Shown: positions 53,790 to 63,700, counted from the stretch's first letter. The stretch: DNA of 64,000 bases from an uncultured Alphaproteobacteria bacterium (GCA_944389535.1 CALXMS010000004.1:1-64000), one strand, 5' to 3'. Translations and numbers: made by a program. The notes: generated by a model not told the origin, from the sequence alone.

Positions 53790-53865
53790 GGTCCCATCGT
53801 CTAGCGGTCTAGGACGTCAGATTCTCATTCTGAAAACACGGGTTCGATTCCCGTTGGGACTGCCA
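53790..53865 (+). tRNA. tRNA-Glu (anticodon TTC)
   Basis: 76 nt with acceptor GGTCCCA/TGGGACT, anticodon loop TTCTCAT in the stem CAGA/TCTG, T-arm ACGGG/CCCGT, discriminator G and encoded CCA. Confidence 0.95.
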
Positions 53866-53908
53866 ACAAAATTTATTTGAATAAATCCTGAAAACTGGAA
53901 AAACACAA

Positions 53909-54505
53909 ATGATTAAAAACGATAATTTTATTAACATTGCTCGCGCGGGCCTAGTTATAATAGTATGCACGGCTATAACAAATATATATTATATAACAAA
54001 AGGTTGTACAAACATTAATAATGAAACTATAAAAACATTGTATAAAATAGATAGTGCAATTCAAAAAAATGATTCTATTGCTGGTTCCATAATAAAAAAT
54101 TGGGAACCTTTTGTTGATAGCTCATTAAATCAAAACGACAACTACATATATGTACGTAACAATCAACATATGATTGATAGCCTTTCTAATGTAAACGACG
54201 ATCTGCTTGATCGTGCCTATAGCATAGTAAAAAGAGAAGCTGTATATAAAGTACCTTATCGCAATACAAAATTATTTACCAATTATAAATATATTCCTGC
54301 TGTACAAAGCCTAAGCTGGAAATATTATAAAAATCAGAAAAAAATTCGTGAATTTGAAAAGCTTAAGATAAACGCTGATAATTTTGAATCGTACACACGA
54401 AATCATTGCGACAGTGTAATTCTTGCAAAATTACACCAATTACAAGAACGAAAAGATTCACTATTAAATAAAAAGAAAGCATTGATGTATACACATCAAA
54501 AATAA
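53909..54505 (+). CDS. Membrane-anchored protein of unknown function
   Basis: Not recognised. 198 residues with one N-terminal membrane segment (about 10-30) and a Lys/Asn/Asp-rich helical remainder. It starts 43 nt after tRNA-Glu with only a weak ribosome site and no separate promoter seen, so it may depend on tRNA readthrough. Its composition is more AT-rich than that of its neighbours. Confidence 0.55.
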   Translation: MIKNDNFINIARAGLVIIVCTAITNIYYITKGCTNINNETIKTLYKIDSAIQKNDSIAGSIIKNWEPFVDSSLNQNDNYIYVRNNQHMIDSLSNVNDDLLDRAYSIVKREAVYKVPYRNTKLFTNYKYIPAVQSLSWKYYKNQKKIREFEKLKINADNFESYTRNHCDSVILAKLHQLQERKDSLLNKKKALMYTHQK

Positions 54506-54517
54506 TTACTGTGTATT

Positions 54518-54901
54518 TTATGAATCTTTTAATAAATCCCGAGCACGTTCTAATGTTGCAATAGCTAAGTCTACGTAAGATTTATCAACGTTCGAGACAC
54601 TCTCCGTAACATTTTGTGCTGACACATGTGCAGTACGCATTATTTCATCAGCAGACGTCGGCAATTTACCATCACGTAATAACTTTTTAACTCCTGCAAT
54701 AGTCAAACCATGTTTGTACAACAAATCGCGAATTACAACTAATCGCTCGACAGTTTCTGCGCGATAATAACGTCTTCCCCCTGCCCCAGTCGTAGGTCGA
54801 ATGGCAACAGGAAATTGCTTTTCCCAATAACGTAAAGTATGCGCAGGTATGGACAAACGTTTTGAAACTTCGTTTATAGATGCAAAATATTCACTATCCA
54901 T
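54518..54901 (-). CDS. MerR-family regulator (MlrA-like)
   Basis: A 127-residue protein from ATG 54901 (AAGGAAAC upstream; the frame start at 54976 lies in gyrA). Winged-helix MerR domain: SINEVSKRLSIPAHTLRYWEKQF, then GGRRYYRAETVERL. In many alphaproteobacteria this gene follows fabH-ihfA; here it follows gyrA. Confidence 0.85.
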   Translation of the reverse strand: MDSEYFASINEVSKRLSIPAHTLRYWEKQFPVAIRPTTGAGGRRYYRAETVERLVVIRDLLYKHGLTIAGVKKLLRDGKLPTSADEIMRTAHVSAQNVTESVSNVDKSYVDLAIATLERARDLLKDS

Positions 54902-54929
54902 ACTTGTTTCCTTTTTCGTTTTTATGATT

Positions 54930-57665
54930 TTATTGTTCTGCAACCTCAGCGTCCACTTCTGCTTCTTCACCTTCATCGCTTAAAATGGATATAGCCGACA
55001 CAACACGTTCGTTTTCTGCGGTACGGAACATAGTAACCCCCGCCGTTGCACGTCCTGCAATACGTACGTCTTTTACAGGTGTACGAATTATTTTTCCGCC
55101 ATCCGTTACCATTATGATATCGTTATCGTCTTTGACTGGGAACGAACCAGCAACGGCGGTATTCTTACCCCCAAGTTTAATATTGGTAAAACCGCCACCA
55201 CCACGATGCGTTGTACGATATTCATAAGAACTTGTACGCTTTCCGAAACCATTTTCAGATATGGTCAAGATAAATTCTTCGTTTGCAGCCAATTCTTTCA
55301 TTTTGGCGTCATCTAAAACCAGCGACGTTGCTTCTTCTTCATCGTCAGCCTCTTCTTCAATACCAGTTTCTGCGCGACGTGCGGCACGACTTTGCTTTAT
55401 ATAGGCTGCACGAACGGCCGCATCAGATTCACCATGATTCAGCATCGCCATACCGATAATGCGATCATCTTTACCGAGCGTAATACCACGTACGCCCGTT
55501 GAATTACGTCCTGCAAACACACGAATTTCTGGTACGGGGAATCGTATACAACGACCGCGATATGTAGCTAAGAAAACGTCTTGATCTTCATTACACGGTA
55601 AAACAGAAATCAAAGAATCACCATCATCCAGTTTCATCGCTATTTTACCGTTTGCACGAATTGAATCAAAGTCAGACATACGATTACGACGAACTGTACC
55701 TGATGCGGTAGCAAACATCAAGAAATGTTCTTTACCAGAGGCCTTTACACGTTCAACATCTTCTTCAGGAACTGGTAAAATTGCGGTTATCGTTTCACCA
55801 TTTTCCAACGGCAATAAATTAACCAATGGACGCCCCTTCGCCGCAGCCGCCGCTTCTGGCAACTTATAAGTCTTTAATTTGTAACACAGCCCCTTAGAAC
55901 TGAAAAACAATAACGGCGTATGAGTATTCGCGACAAAAACCTGAACTACATAATCGTCGTCTTTTGTCGTCATTGCGTTACGTCCCTTACCGCCGCGCTT
56001 TTGTGCACGATATGTATCCAAAGCGACTCGTTTTATATAACCAGTATTTGAAACAGTAACGACCATATCTTCACGAGCAATTAAATCTTCTATATCAATG
56101 TCTATTTCTGCGTCAGATATTTCCGTACGTCTTGGGCTGGCCCAATTATCACGTACCATCGTAGTTTCATCGCGAATAATTTGAATGATACGTTCATGAC
56201 TACCTAAAATATCTAGCAAATCTTTTATTTGCGCCCCCAGTTCTACTAAATCCTCGTGCAATTTGTCACGTTCCAAACCAGTTAAACGATGCAATTGTAA
56301 TTCCAGAATTGCACGCGCCTGATCTTCGGACATATAAAACATGCCATCTTTATATTCTGTATTTGGGTCGTCTATTAACTGAATATAGTTTTCTATATCA
56401 GACGCTTTCCATCCACGAGAAACCAACGCTTCACGTGCTGCGTCAGGGTTTGCACTAGATTTAATCAGCTCAATGACTTCATCCAGATTACCAACGGCAA
56501 CCGATAAGCCCAATAAAGTATGTGCACGATTACGCGCTTTATTCAAATCAAATATAGTACGACGACGAATTACTTCACACCGAAAGTCAATGAAAGCATC
56601 TAGTACCCCACGAACGTTAAACAACATTGGGCGACCACGGTTTAACGCCATCATGTTAACTGGGAAATTAGTCTGCATTTCCGTGTACTGAAACATATGA
56701 TTCAATACAACATCAGCGATTGCGTCACGTTTAAGTTCTATGACTATTCGCAAACCTTCTTTTGAAGACTCGTCTCGAATTTCAGAAATACCTTCAATGC
56801 GTTTATCCTTACTTAATTCCGCAATTTTCATGATCAATTGCGCTTTATTTACTTGATAAGGTATTTCATCGACAACTATTGCCTGATGATCATGAAAAGT
56901 CTCCATATGAGTTTTTGCGCGAACTATTATTGAACCACGACCAGTGGTATGAGCCTTATACGCACCGGCCCTTCCCATTATTATTGCACCCGTTGGGAAA
57001 TCCGGCCCTGGTATAATTTCAAATAACTCATCATCTGTAAGATTCGGATTGTTCAAAATGGCTAAAATACCATTACAAATTTCCCCTAAGTTATATGTCG
57101 GAACATTGGTCGCCATACCAACGGCAATACCCGAACCACCGTTTACCAAAAAATTAGGAAATTTCGTCGGCAAAACAACCGGTTCTTGTAAAGTACCATC
57201 AAAGTTAGGCTGCCAATCCACCGTATCTTTTTCCATGTCGTCCATCATGGACGCGCCAAGTTTAGACAAGCGTGCCTCTGTATAACGCATAGCAGCAGCT
57301 TTATCACCGTCACGAGAACCAAAGTTACCTTGTCCCTGAACGAGCATCTCTCCCATAGAGAAATCCTGACCCATACGAACCATAGCCTCGTAAATGGAAC
57401 TATCACCATGCGGATGATATTTACCCATAACGTCACCGACTATACGTGCAGATTTTACAGTCGCCTTATTAGCAGGTGCTACATCATTCATAACGTACAA
57501 AATACGACGATGCACCGGTTTACATCCGTCACGAACATCCGGTAACGCACGATCAACAATTACAGACATAGCATAATCTAAAAAGCTTGTCCGCATTTCG
57601 TGTTCCAAAGAAGATTGCGGTATTTTAATTTCGTTTACTTCGTTGATATTATTTGTTTCTGACAT
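54930..57665 (-). CDS. gyrA: DNA gyrase subunit A
   Basis: GyrA, 911 residues from ATG 57665 (GGGA upstream; the frame continues to 57725). The catalytic Tyr region [11 protein letters not shown] and the GyrA-box QKRGGKG mark gyrase rather than ParC. The quinolone region reads [15 protein letters not shown]: Ser83 is kept and position 87 is Glu, as in many ParC proteins. Confidence 0.96.
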   Translation of the reverse strand: MSETNNINEVNEIKIPQSSLEHEMRTSFLDYAMSVIVDRALPDVRDGCKPVHRRILYVMNDVAPANKATVKSARIVGDVMGKYHPHGDSSIYEAMVRMGQDFSMGEMLVQGQGNFGSRDGDKAAAMRYTEARLSKLGASMMDDMEKDTVDWQPNFDGTLQEPVVLPTKFPNFLVNGGSGIAVGMATNVPTYNLGEICNGILAILNNPNLTDDELFEIIPGPDFPTGAIIMGRAGAYKAHTTGRGSIIVRAKTHMETFHDHQAIVVDEIPYQVNKAQLIMKIAELSKDKRIEGISEIRDESSKEGLRIVIELKRDAIADVVLNHMFQYTEMQTNFPVNMMALNRGRPMLFNVRGVLDAFIDFRCEVIRRRTIFDLNKARNRAHTLLGLSVAVGNLDEVIELIKSSANPDAAREALVSRGWKASDIENYIQLIDDPNTEYKDGMFYMSEDQARAILELQLHRLTGLERDKLHEDLVELGAQIKDLLDILGSHERIIQIIRDETTMVRDNWASPRRTEISDAEIDIDIEDLIAREDMVVTVSNTGYIKRVALDTYRAQKRGGKGRNAMTTKDDDYVVQVFVANTHTPLLFFSSKGLCYKLKTYKLPEAAAAAKGRPLVNLLPLENGETITAILPVPEEDVERVKASGKEHFLMFATASGTVRRNRMSDFDSIRANGKIAMKLDDGDSLISVLPCNEDQDVFLATYRGRCIRFPVPEIRVFAGRNSTGVRGITLGKDDRIIGMAMLNHGESDAAVRAAYIKQSRAARRAETGIEEEADDEEEATSLVLDDAKMKELAANEEFILTISENGFGKRTSSYEYRTTHRGGGGFTNIKLGGKNTAVAGSFPVKDDNDIIMVTDGGKIIRTPVKDVRIAGRATAGVTMFRTAENERVVSAISILSDEGEEAEVDAEVAEQ

Positions 57666-57695
57666 CCTAGAAATTCCCTTATTTTTAACAAATAA

Positions 57696-57725
57696 AGCAT
57701 AGCAAATTTTTTGACTTTCGGTCAA
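57696..57725 (-). promoter_or_regulatory. Promoter of gyrA
   Basis: Minus strand TTGACC (57725-57720), 18 nt, TATGCT (57701-57696) preceded by TGC. The -35 box is one arm of TTGAC-TTTCG-GTCAA. Confidence 0.5.
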
Positions 57726-57747
57726 GACATAAACCCTAAAAAACGCA

Positions 57748-57775
57748 TTGACAAAAGCACAATTAGTGATAACAT
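57748..57775 (+). promoter_or_regulatory. Promoter candidate of the 57786 gene
   Basis: TTGACA (57748-57753), 16 nt, TAACAT (57770-57775). The predicted start is within a few nucleotides of the ATG at 57786, so the transcript may be leaderless. Confidence 0.4.
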
Positions 57776-57785
57776 TATTTTCATC

Positions 57786-57974
57786 ATGACAAAGATAACA
57801 GAAATTTTAAAACAGTCGCGCAAAGAAGCATATCTTATGTTTTTAAACTGTGACAAAAACGATTTTTTATTTCGTACCCAGTTAAAAAACATACAAAATA
57901 ACTTAAGACGGTTAGAAAGGCTGATATATATGAAAAACAGTCTTATTGCTCAAATACGCAGACGGGCAAAATAA
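57786..57974 (+). CDS. Small basic helical protein, unknown function
   Basis: 62 residues from ATG 57786 (an earlier in-frame start at 57711 lies before the promoter). Lys- and Arg-rich, two cysteine-free helices after [11 protein letters not shown]. It is not recognised. It is followed by a 31-codon ORF and rpmH on the same strand. Confidence 0.5.
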   Translation: MTKITEILKQSRKEAYLMFLNCDKNDFLFRTQLKNIQNNLRRLERLIYMKNSLIAQIRRRAK

Positions 57975-57987
57975 AAGGATTTTATAT

Positions 57988-58083
57988 ATGTTTTTACCAT
58001 TTTGGAGGCTTTTTAGCGCATTATTTGTATATTACCTTATGCTTGAGGGGTTAAAAAAACTAGGATTAATAAAATCTAAATAA
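57988..58083 (+). CDS. 31-residue membrane-like peptide
   Basis: Starts MFLPFWRLFSALFVYYLMLE, hydrophobic, with a basic end. A good ribosome site (AAGGA, 9 nt before ATG) and 13 nt from the previous gene support it. It is too short to assign. Confidence 0.45.
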   Translation: MFLPFWRLFSALFVYYLMLEGLKKLGLIKSK

Positions 58084-58088
58084 AAAGG

Positions 58089-58117
58089 TTGCGTTTTTAT
58101 AAAACCTATGATTAAAT
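58089..58117 (+). promoter_or_regulatory. Promoter of rpmH
   Basis: TTGCGT (58089-58094), 17 nt, TTAAAT (58112-58117). Confidence 0.5.
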
Positions 58118-58139
58118 ATGGGCACAAAAGGATTTTATT

Positions 58140-58292
58140 ATGGCAACAAAACGTACATATCAACCATCTAAGACTCGTCGCGTACGCACGCACGGTTTTC
58201 GTGAACGGATGGCTACAAAAAGCGGACGCGAAGTTTTAAATCGTCGTCGCGCAGCAGGTCGTAAAAGATTGGCTGTAACAGCAGAAAAATAA
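58140..58292 (+). CDS. rpmH: 50S ribosomal protein L34
   Basis: 50 residues, [20 protein letters not shown], then GRKRLAV; six residues longer than the common 44. AAGGAT lies 7 nt before ATG. rnpA does not follow, unlike the usual rpmH-rnpA order. Confidence 0.95.
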   Translation: MATKRTYQPSKTRRVRTHGFRERMATKSGREVLNRRRAAGRKRLAVTAEK

Positions 58293-58317
58293 AAAAACCG
58301 CAATTGCGGTTTTTTTT
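58292..58317. terminator. Terminator of rpmH (bidirectional)
   Basis: Stem AAAAAACCGC/GCGGTTTTTT with loop AATT, then further T. The thioesterase stop from the other side begins at 58316. Confidence 0.85.
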
Positions 58318-59044
58318 ATAAACGTTTCCATGTACATATAACATATGCATTTTCTGTATCACCAGTTCTTATTTTATGACGGCTGACAGTTCCGTCAATT
58401 GCCACATCAACGCAAATTTCTGGTGTGTCTGGATTAATTTCTTTTTTGAAGTTTAATTCTATTCTCTTTAAAACGTGCTGATTACGATAAACATAACCTA
58501 CGCTTTCTGTCGCCCAAACTGCATATACCGCATTATTAATATGTTGATTTACATCGATATCATCAAAACGACATTTAAAAACGTGTGTTTTTACGGTTTC
58601 AAAATCAGGAAATTTTTCAAACGATCTGTCCCATGCACGTTCAGGGATTATATTCCATGTCGCTAATTTTTCTTCCAAACGTAAAGGACGACGCTGTTCC
58701 ATATCAATCAAAATCCATTGAGACGTTGCACGTACCATTAATCGTCCATCGCTTCCGCGAACTTCAAAATCACGCGTAGCGCGCAAACCATCATGTGCGG
58801 ACGGCCATGTTATAAAAGATAACTCTTCGGCCTCACGAGGCATTTCAACAATATCTACCAGATAGTGCGTTACTACCCAAGCCATATTATTTTCTATCAA
58901 ATACGTACGCCCGCACCCAAGAACTTCTGCGTGAGTATCAGCAACGCCTTGCAACTCATTCATCAAGATCAATGGACGAACGTTACCATACCTATCACAC
59001 TGATAAGCTTGTAACACGCGTTTTTCAACATATTTTTCTGCCAT
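58316..59044 (-). CDS. Acyl-ACP thioesterase
   Basis: A 242-residue double hot-dog protein of the plant FatA/FatB-like bacterial family. Catalytic elements are FDDIDVNQHINNAVY in the second half (Asp, Asn, His). It would release free fatty acids from ACP in the cytoplasm. Such genes are common in Firmicutes and Bacteroidetes and less so in alphaproteobacteria, so transfer is possible. The ATG abuts the valS stop. Confidence 0.88.
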   Translation of the reverse strand: MAEKYVEKRVLQAYQCDRYGNVRPLILMNELQGVADTHAEVLGCGRTYLIENNMAWVVTHYLVDIVEMPREAEELSFITWPSAHDGLRATRDFEVRGSDGRLMVRATSQWILIDMEQRRPLRLEEKLATWNIIPERAWDRSFEKFPDFETVKTHVFKCRFDDIDVNQHINNAVYAVWATESVGYVYRNQHVLKRIELNFKKEINPDTPEICVDVAIDGTVSRHKIRTGDTENAYVICTWKRL

Positions 59045-61455
59045 TATTCTGCCTTTACCTGATGATTTTGCGCAACTACGAAATCTATTTTATCACCTAA
59101 AACGATTTCATTTGCACGCGCTGCAGACTTAATTACACCGTATAACGCCGCAGGAACGTCCGACGGTACAGTCAAAGTTTCTAATTTTGCACCGTTACCG
59201 ATTTTTTGTTCCGTACGCATTCCACGAACTATTTTTAATAAATCCAACGCAATCTGCATTTCTGAAACATCTGTGTCACGTTTACCGTCAACTGACGGAT
59301 ATGCGGTTAAGTGCAATGTTTCACCGCCTTCATATGCTTTATATATCTGCTGCCATAACTCTTCGGTCTGGAACGGTATAAATGGTGCATATAATCCGAC
59401 TACCGCACGCAGCACTTCGTATAACGTCCACTGCGCCGATAGTTTTGATTCTGCGCTATATTTTTCTGGCGACCAGAACCTGTCTTTTATAAATTCAAGA
59501 TATTGGTCACAGAATACCTCATAAAAGAAAGTGTCTATTGCCGCGCGAGAATTATAGTTATCATACTTATCCAAATTCTTACGAACCTCAGCAATTGTCT
59601 TATTTAATTCAGCCAATACCCAACGGTCTTCTATAAACCTGTCTGAAACCGGTACATTTTTTGCGGCATCTGGTTCAAAATCCGTTAAATTCATTAAAAC
59701 ATATTTTGCAGCGTTCCATAATTTGGTTAATAATTTCGAACCACGTTTAACTTCATCGTCGCTATATCGAATATCCGTACCAATTGGTGCGGTTGCGATC
59801 CAATAACGCAAAGCATCCGCGCCGAACTTTTCAACAGTATCTAATGGGTCTGTACCGTTACCCTTCGTCTTAGACATCTTCTGTCCCTTAGAATCGCGTA
59901 CCAATCCATGGAAATTTACTGTTCTAAACGGAACGTCACCCATAACATACATTCCCATCATAATCATTCGAGCGACCCAGAAGAATATAATATCCGCCCC
60001 CGTATATAACAAATCTGTCGGATAATACTTCTTTAATTCCGGCGTTTCATCTGGCCACCCCAAAGTAGAGAACGGCCACAAAGCAGATGAAAACCATGTA
60101 TCTAAAACATCTTTATCGCGCGTTAATTCTTTACCGCCCGCTTGTTTAATTGCGTCTTCTTCAGTTTCTGCGACATAAACATTACCTTCTGCGTCGTACC
60201 AAGCAGGTATATGATGCCCCCACCACAACTGACGAGAAATAGGCCACTGACGAATATTTTTCATCCAAGACATATACAGGTTATAACGATGGTCTGGCAT
60301 GAATTTTATTCGCCCATCTTCTACAACTTTTATCGCCGCATCAACTAATTTTGTGGTATCAACAAACCATTGATCTGTTAAATATGGTTCCACAACAACC
60401 CCACCGCGTTCAGAATAAGGCGTAGGAATAACTTTATCTTCTATTTTTACTAATAACCCCGCGGTTTCAATGTCTTTAACGACTTCTTCGCGTGCTTTAA
60501 ATCTATCCATACCGCGATATTTTTCAGGCACACAATCTGCATCATTCAACTTTGCATCTGGCGTTAAAATATTTATTGCTTTTAAATTATGACGTTGTCC
60601 CACCTCCCAGTCATCAAAGTCATGAGCAGGCGTAATTTTAACCGCCCCCGTACCCTTTTCTGGGTCTGCATGTTCATCAGCTATAATTGGAATTTCTATA
60701 CTTGTTAGTGGTATTATCGCTTTTTTACCGATAAGATGTTTTAACTTTTCGTTTTCTGGATGTACAGCAATAGCTTGGTCGCCAAATAACGTTTCTGGAC
60801 GCGTTGTTGCAATTTCAACAAAACCGCCCCCGACTAATGGATAATTAAAGTAATAAAATTTACCTTTCTCTTCGCGCGTTTCCACTTCCAAATCTGAAAC
60901 GGACGTCTGCTGTTTAGGACACCAGTTTACTAAACGCTTTGCACGATAAATTATGCCCTCATTATACATCTTTACGAACAATTTAATAACTGCCCGAGAC
61001 AAACCGTCATCCATCGTAAAACGTTCCCGTGACCAAACCGGAGTAACGCCTAAAATATGCAATTGATTGACGATTTGACCGCCTTTATCAGCTTTCCATT
61101 TCCACGCATAATCCAATAATTCTTCAGTTGATAAAGAACGCGGATTTATACCACGCTTCGACAAATCCCGTTCAACCAACAATTGCGTTGCAATAGATGC
61201 ATGATCAGTTCCTGGTTGCCATAAAACATCATAACCGCACATACGTTTATAACGACAGATTATATCAGTCAACACGTTATCCAACGCATGCCCCATGTGT
61301 AAGTTACCAGTAACGTTCGGAGGCGGCATCATTATACAAAAAGCAGGCTTATCAGAGTTTACGTTATTTGCCCAAAAATTATTGTTATCCCAAAATTCTT
61401 GAATTCTGGTTTCTAATTCACGTGCGTTTAAATTTTTTCCTAATTCTATTTTCAT
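59044..61455 (-). CDS. valS: Valyl-tRNA synthetase
   Basis: An 803-residue class I synthetase with the HIGH-type PPPNVTGNLHMGHAL and KMSKTKGN motifs, and an editing domain between. It is shorter than E. coli ValS (951), the C-terminal coiled-coil being reduced. It follows the DUF2147 gene by 4 nt. Confidence 0.97.
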   Translation of the reverse strand: MKIELGKNLNARELETRIQEFWDNNNFWANNVNSDKPAFCIMMPPPNVTGNLHMGHALDNVLTDIICRYKRMCGYDVLWQPGTDHASIATQLLVERDLSKRGINPRSLSTEELLDYAWKWKADKGGQIVNQLHILGVTPVWSRERFTMDDGLSRAVIKLFVKMYNEGIIYRAKRLVNWCPKQQTSVSDLEVETREEKGKFYYFNYPLVGGGFVEIATTRPETLFGDQAIAVHPENEKLKHLIGKKAIIPLTSIEIPIIADEHADPEKGTGAVKITPAHDFDDWEVGQRHNLKAINILTPDAKLNDADCVPEKYRGMDRFKAREEVVKDIETAGLLVKIEDKVIPTPYSERGGVVVEPYLTDQWFVDTTKLVDAAIKVVEDGRIKFMPDHRYNLYMSWMKNIRQWPISRQLWWGHHIPAWYDAEGNVYVAETEEDAIKQAGGKELTRDKDVLDTWFSSALWPFSTLGWPDETPELKKYYPTDLLYTGADIIFFWVARMIMMGMYVMGDVPFRTVNFHGLVRDSKGQKMSKTKGNGTDPLDTVEKFGADALRYWIATAPIGTDIRYSDDEVKRGSKLLTKLWNAAKYVLMNLTDFEPDAAKNVPVSDRFIEDRWVLAELNKTIAEVRKNLDKYDNYNSRAAIDTFFYEVFCDQYLEFIKDRFWSPEKYSAESKLSAQWTLYEVLRAVVGLYAPFIPFQTEELWQQIYKAYEGGETLHLTAYPSVDGKRDTDVSEMQIALDLLKIVRGMRTEQKIGNGAKLETLTVPSDVPAALYGVIKSAARANEIVLGDKIDFVVAQNHQVKAE

Positions 61456-61459
61456 TTTG

Positions 61460-61987
61460 TTATTTCCTAATTATCGGTTTCCAATTCTTTGTATCTATAT
61501 TCTGTAATTCGACTGGCAAATCAGAATCTTTTAAAACATTCCAAGTTTGCGTTCTGCCAAATGGTCCTATTTTTCCACGCACTCGTAGTTTATCTTTATA
61601 ATTTTTATCTTGCCAAATAACGCTGGAATAAATGCTGCCTTTTTTAGGATCCATTATTTTACCATCTGTATATTCTTTATCATCTGGATCCCATTCCATT
61701 CCCCATATAATGTCCAGTCCGACATACTTTGGACTACCCGATACCTTTTCTGCAATTTTTATTGGGTTATTTATCGTTTCAGATATATCCCCTTTTTCAT
61801 CATATAACGCGATAATACGCCCCGCCAATAAAGTGCCTTTACCATCTTGATATTCATACAAGCGAACAACAGATTTAGGCAAATTTGTTTCATCATCAAT
61901 CGTCTGATAGGTTCCTATAAATGGCGTCAACGCAAATGCAGCAGTTGATAATAAAATACCAAAAATAGACAATATAAACAACTTCAT
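61460..61987 (-). CDS. DUF2147 exported protein
   Basis: A 175-residue protein with a signal peptide (about 1-19) and a single domain ending in the pattern IMDPKKGSIYSS, LRVRGKIGPFGRTQTW seen in DUF2147. The function is unknown; it is probably a periplasmic lipocalin-like protein. It is upstream of valS. Confidence 0.82.
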   Translation of the reverse strand: MKLFILSIFGILLSTAAFALTPFIGTYQTIDDETNLPKSVVRLYEYQDGKGTLLAGRIIALYDEKGDISETINNPIKIAEKVSGSPKYVGLDIIWGMEWDPDDKEYTDGKIMDPKKGSIYSSVIWQDKNYKDKLRVRGKIGPFGRTQTWNVLKDSDLPVELQNIDTKNWKPIIRK

Positions 61988-62114
61988 GTAGACCCTTTTT
62001 AAATATACTCGACAAATCGTATCAAATAAAAAATAAAATTCAAGGCATTGTTATTTTTTTGTTTGACAAAATATAATTTTTGTACTACCGTTGACAACAA
62101 TAAATTAAAAGAGC

Positions 62115-62510
62115 ATGAAAATGACAACAAAAGAGCTTTTGTTAATAAAACAAATATTTATAGACAACTCAATAATTCATTTTATAGACACAGACAAAAA
62201 CATACCAACAGACGTTTATACAATATACGCTCGATACAGAACTGAAACAAAAACCATAAACAAAAATATACTAACAATGAAACACAAACCAAGCGTCCAT
62301 TTATTTGAAATAATGCTGGGTGACAGACTTATTTACAGCAAGACATATAGTACAAAAGGTATAATAAACATAAGCAAAGTACAACATCCAAACACTGAAG
62401 ATAGTTTAATTTGTGAAATCATACAAATATGTCAAAACAAAACAAACCTTGACTATATAAAACAACTACAAGAACTCAAACATTTCTTACATCAATTAAA
62501 AGAAAAATAA
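62115..62510 (+). CDS. Small AT-rich protein of unknown function
   Basis: Not recognised. About 131 residues, Lys/Ile/Asn/Thr-rich, no signal peptide. ATG 62115 and ATG 62121 are both possible; AAGAG suits the second better. A weak promoter TTGTTA-N18-TATAAT (62048-62077) lies upstream. It forms a pair with the next gene, with a similar size and a shared (D/G)DxLxY spacing in the middle. Confidence 0.55.
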   Translation: MKMTTKELLLIKQIFIDNSIIHFIDTDKNIPTDVYTIYARYRTETKTINKNILTMKHKPSVHLFEIMLGDRLIYSKTYSTKGIINISKVQHPNTEDSLICEIIQICQNKTNLDYIKQLQELKHFLHQLKEK

Positions 62511-62525
62511 CAATAAGAAAAAACC

Positions 62526-62939
62526 ATGACGAACAAATTATTTAGTTTATTATATAACATAATTCCAAAAACATACGTATCTGTAGAAAACAACTCTTAT
62601 ATTTCGTGTTATTATTTTTATTTGCCTCGCGGCATCGGTGAAGATGCATATGTTGAAATAAGCTGTGGTTATTCGCATATAGACAATAAAAACGCATATG
62701 CCAAATATCAGCTATATATTGATGATGAGTTATTATATGAAGCCTTTAAACCAATTGCTCTTGAACCACTAATTAATAAAGATGCAAAACAAATTTATGA
62801 AGAAAAAAATGAATTGGCCGATAAATTGGAAAAACTTTTAGAACTGTGTTCTACACAAATAATCGTACAAGAAATGAAAAGTCGTAATATGCATATGTTA
62901 AAAACATTTGCTGTATCAAACAATCAGCATACTCACTAA
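62526..62939 (+). CDS. Small protein of unknown function, possible paralogue of the previous gene
   Basis: Not recognised. 137 residues with two Tyr-rich clusters and a C-terminal helical Lys/Glu region (EKNELADKLEKLLELC). 15 nt separate it from the previous gene. The predicted ribosome site is weak (AATAAGAAA). Confidence 0.55.
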   Translation: MTNKLFSLLYNIIPKTYVSVENNSYISCYYFYLPRGIGEDAYVEISCGYSHIDNKNAYAKYQLYIDDELLYEAFKPIALEPLINKDAKQIYEEKNELADKLEKLLELCSTQIIVQEMKSRNMHMLKTFAVSNNQHTH

Positions 62940-62941
62940 TA

Positions 62942-63700
62942 TCATATCGCGCGCACGATTCTACAGAAAGTAACGCCGTAAATTTCTGCGGCACCAGCTT
63001 TCTTCAAGACTTTATATAATTCTGAAAAAGTCGCACCTGTTGTCATAACGTCGTCTACCAGCAAAATCTTTTTACCCCTTATTTTATCTGGTTTAATGAC
63101 ATGAAATACACCACGGACATTTTCGGCACGTTGAGAAGCATTTTTATGTCCCATGTCTGAACGGAAATCACGTCGCATACTATCTACGTCAACCCCGACC
63201 CCAAAAGCTTTTGCAATTGGATACGCTAATAAAGTAGCTTGATTATAACCACGATAAAAAAGACGTTTATACGCCAACGGAACAGGCATAACAACATCAG
63301 GTTTTATGTCTACGTCTCGCAATGCCCACATCATCGCTCTGGACATAAACTTAGCGTATTTTACACGACCTGCATGCTTAAAAGGTAACACCGCATCACG
63401 TGATACGTCATCATATACACATGCAGATCTAATCAAATCTAATTCGCAACAACCCGCAGCACAGTGTGGACACAAAGGTCGCACCCCCAAATCAATATTT
63501 GCAGGGAAAGGATAACCGCATTTCTCACACTTAGGATTACTAATCCAATTAAAAGCCGTCCAACAATCTGCACACAACTCTCCATCTGTGGAAACAGGTT
63601 GCGCACATAAAGGACACGAATAAGGAAATAAAAACTCAACTAAAAAGCGCGTAAAATAAGAAACTAAATTACGCGCATATTTGATATTTTCTTTTACCAA
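62942..63700 (-). CDS. comF: ComF-family phosphoribosyltransferase-like protein
   Basis: A 252-residue protein with an N-terminal four-cysteine zinc ribbon (CPLCAQPV and CADC), a second CEKCG/CPHC pair, and the PRPP-binding ILLVDDVMTTGATFSELYKV. ComF is linked to DNA uptake in competent bacteria, which fits with comEC in the same window. The start TTG 63700 overlaps the end of the upstream partial gene. Confidence 0.85.
   Translation of the reverse strand: MVKENIKYARNLVSYFTRFLVEFLFPYSCPLCAQPVSTDGELCADCWTAFNWISNPKCEKCGYPFPANIDLGVRPLCPHCAAGCCELDLIRSACVYDDVSRDAVLPFKHAGRVKYAKFMSRAMMWALRDVDIKPDVVMPVPLAYKRLFYRGYNQATLLAYPIAKAFGVGVDVDSMRRDFRSDMGHKNASQRAENVRGVFHVIKPDKIRGKKILLVDDVMTTGATFSELYKVLKKAGAAEIYGVTFCRIVRAI

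Noticed and set aside
54930-57665. Glu at GyrA position 87 as quinolone resistance
   Set aside because: Ser83 is retained and Glu is natural in many type II topoisomerases, so it is likely ordinary lineage variation.
57711-57785. Longer start for the 62-residue gene
   Set aside because: The extension covers the TTGACA promoter box and the gyrA upstream region and has no ribosome site.
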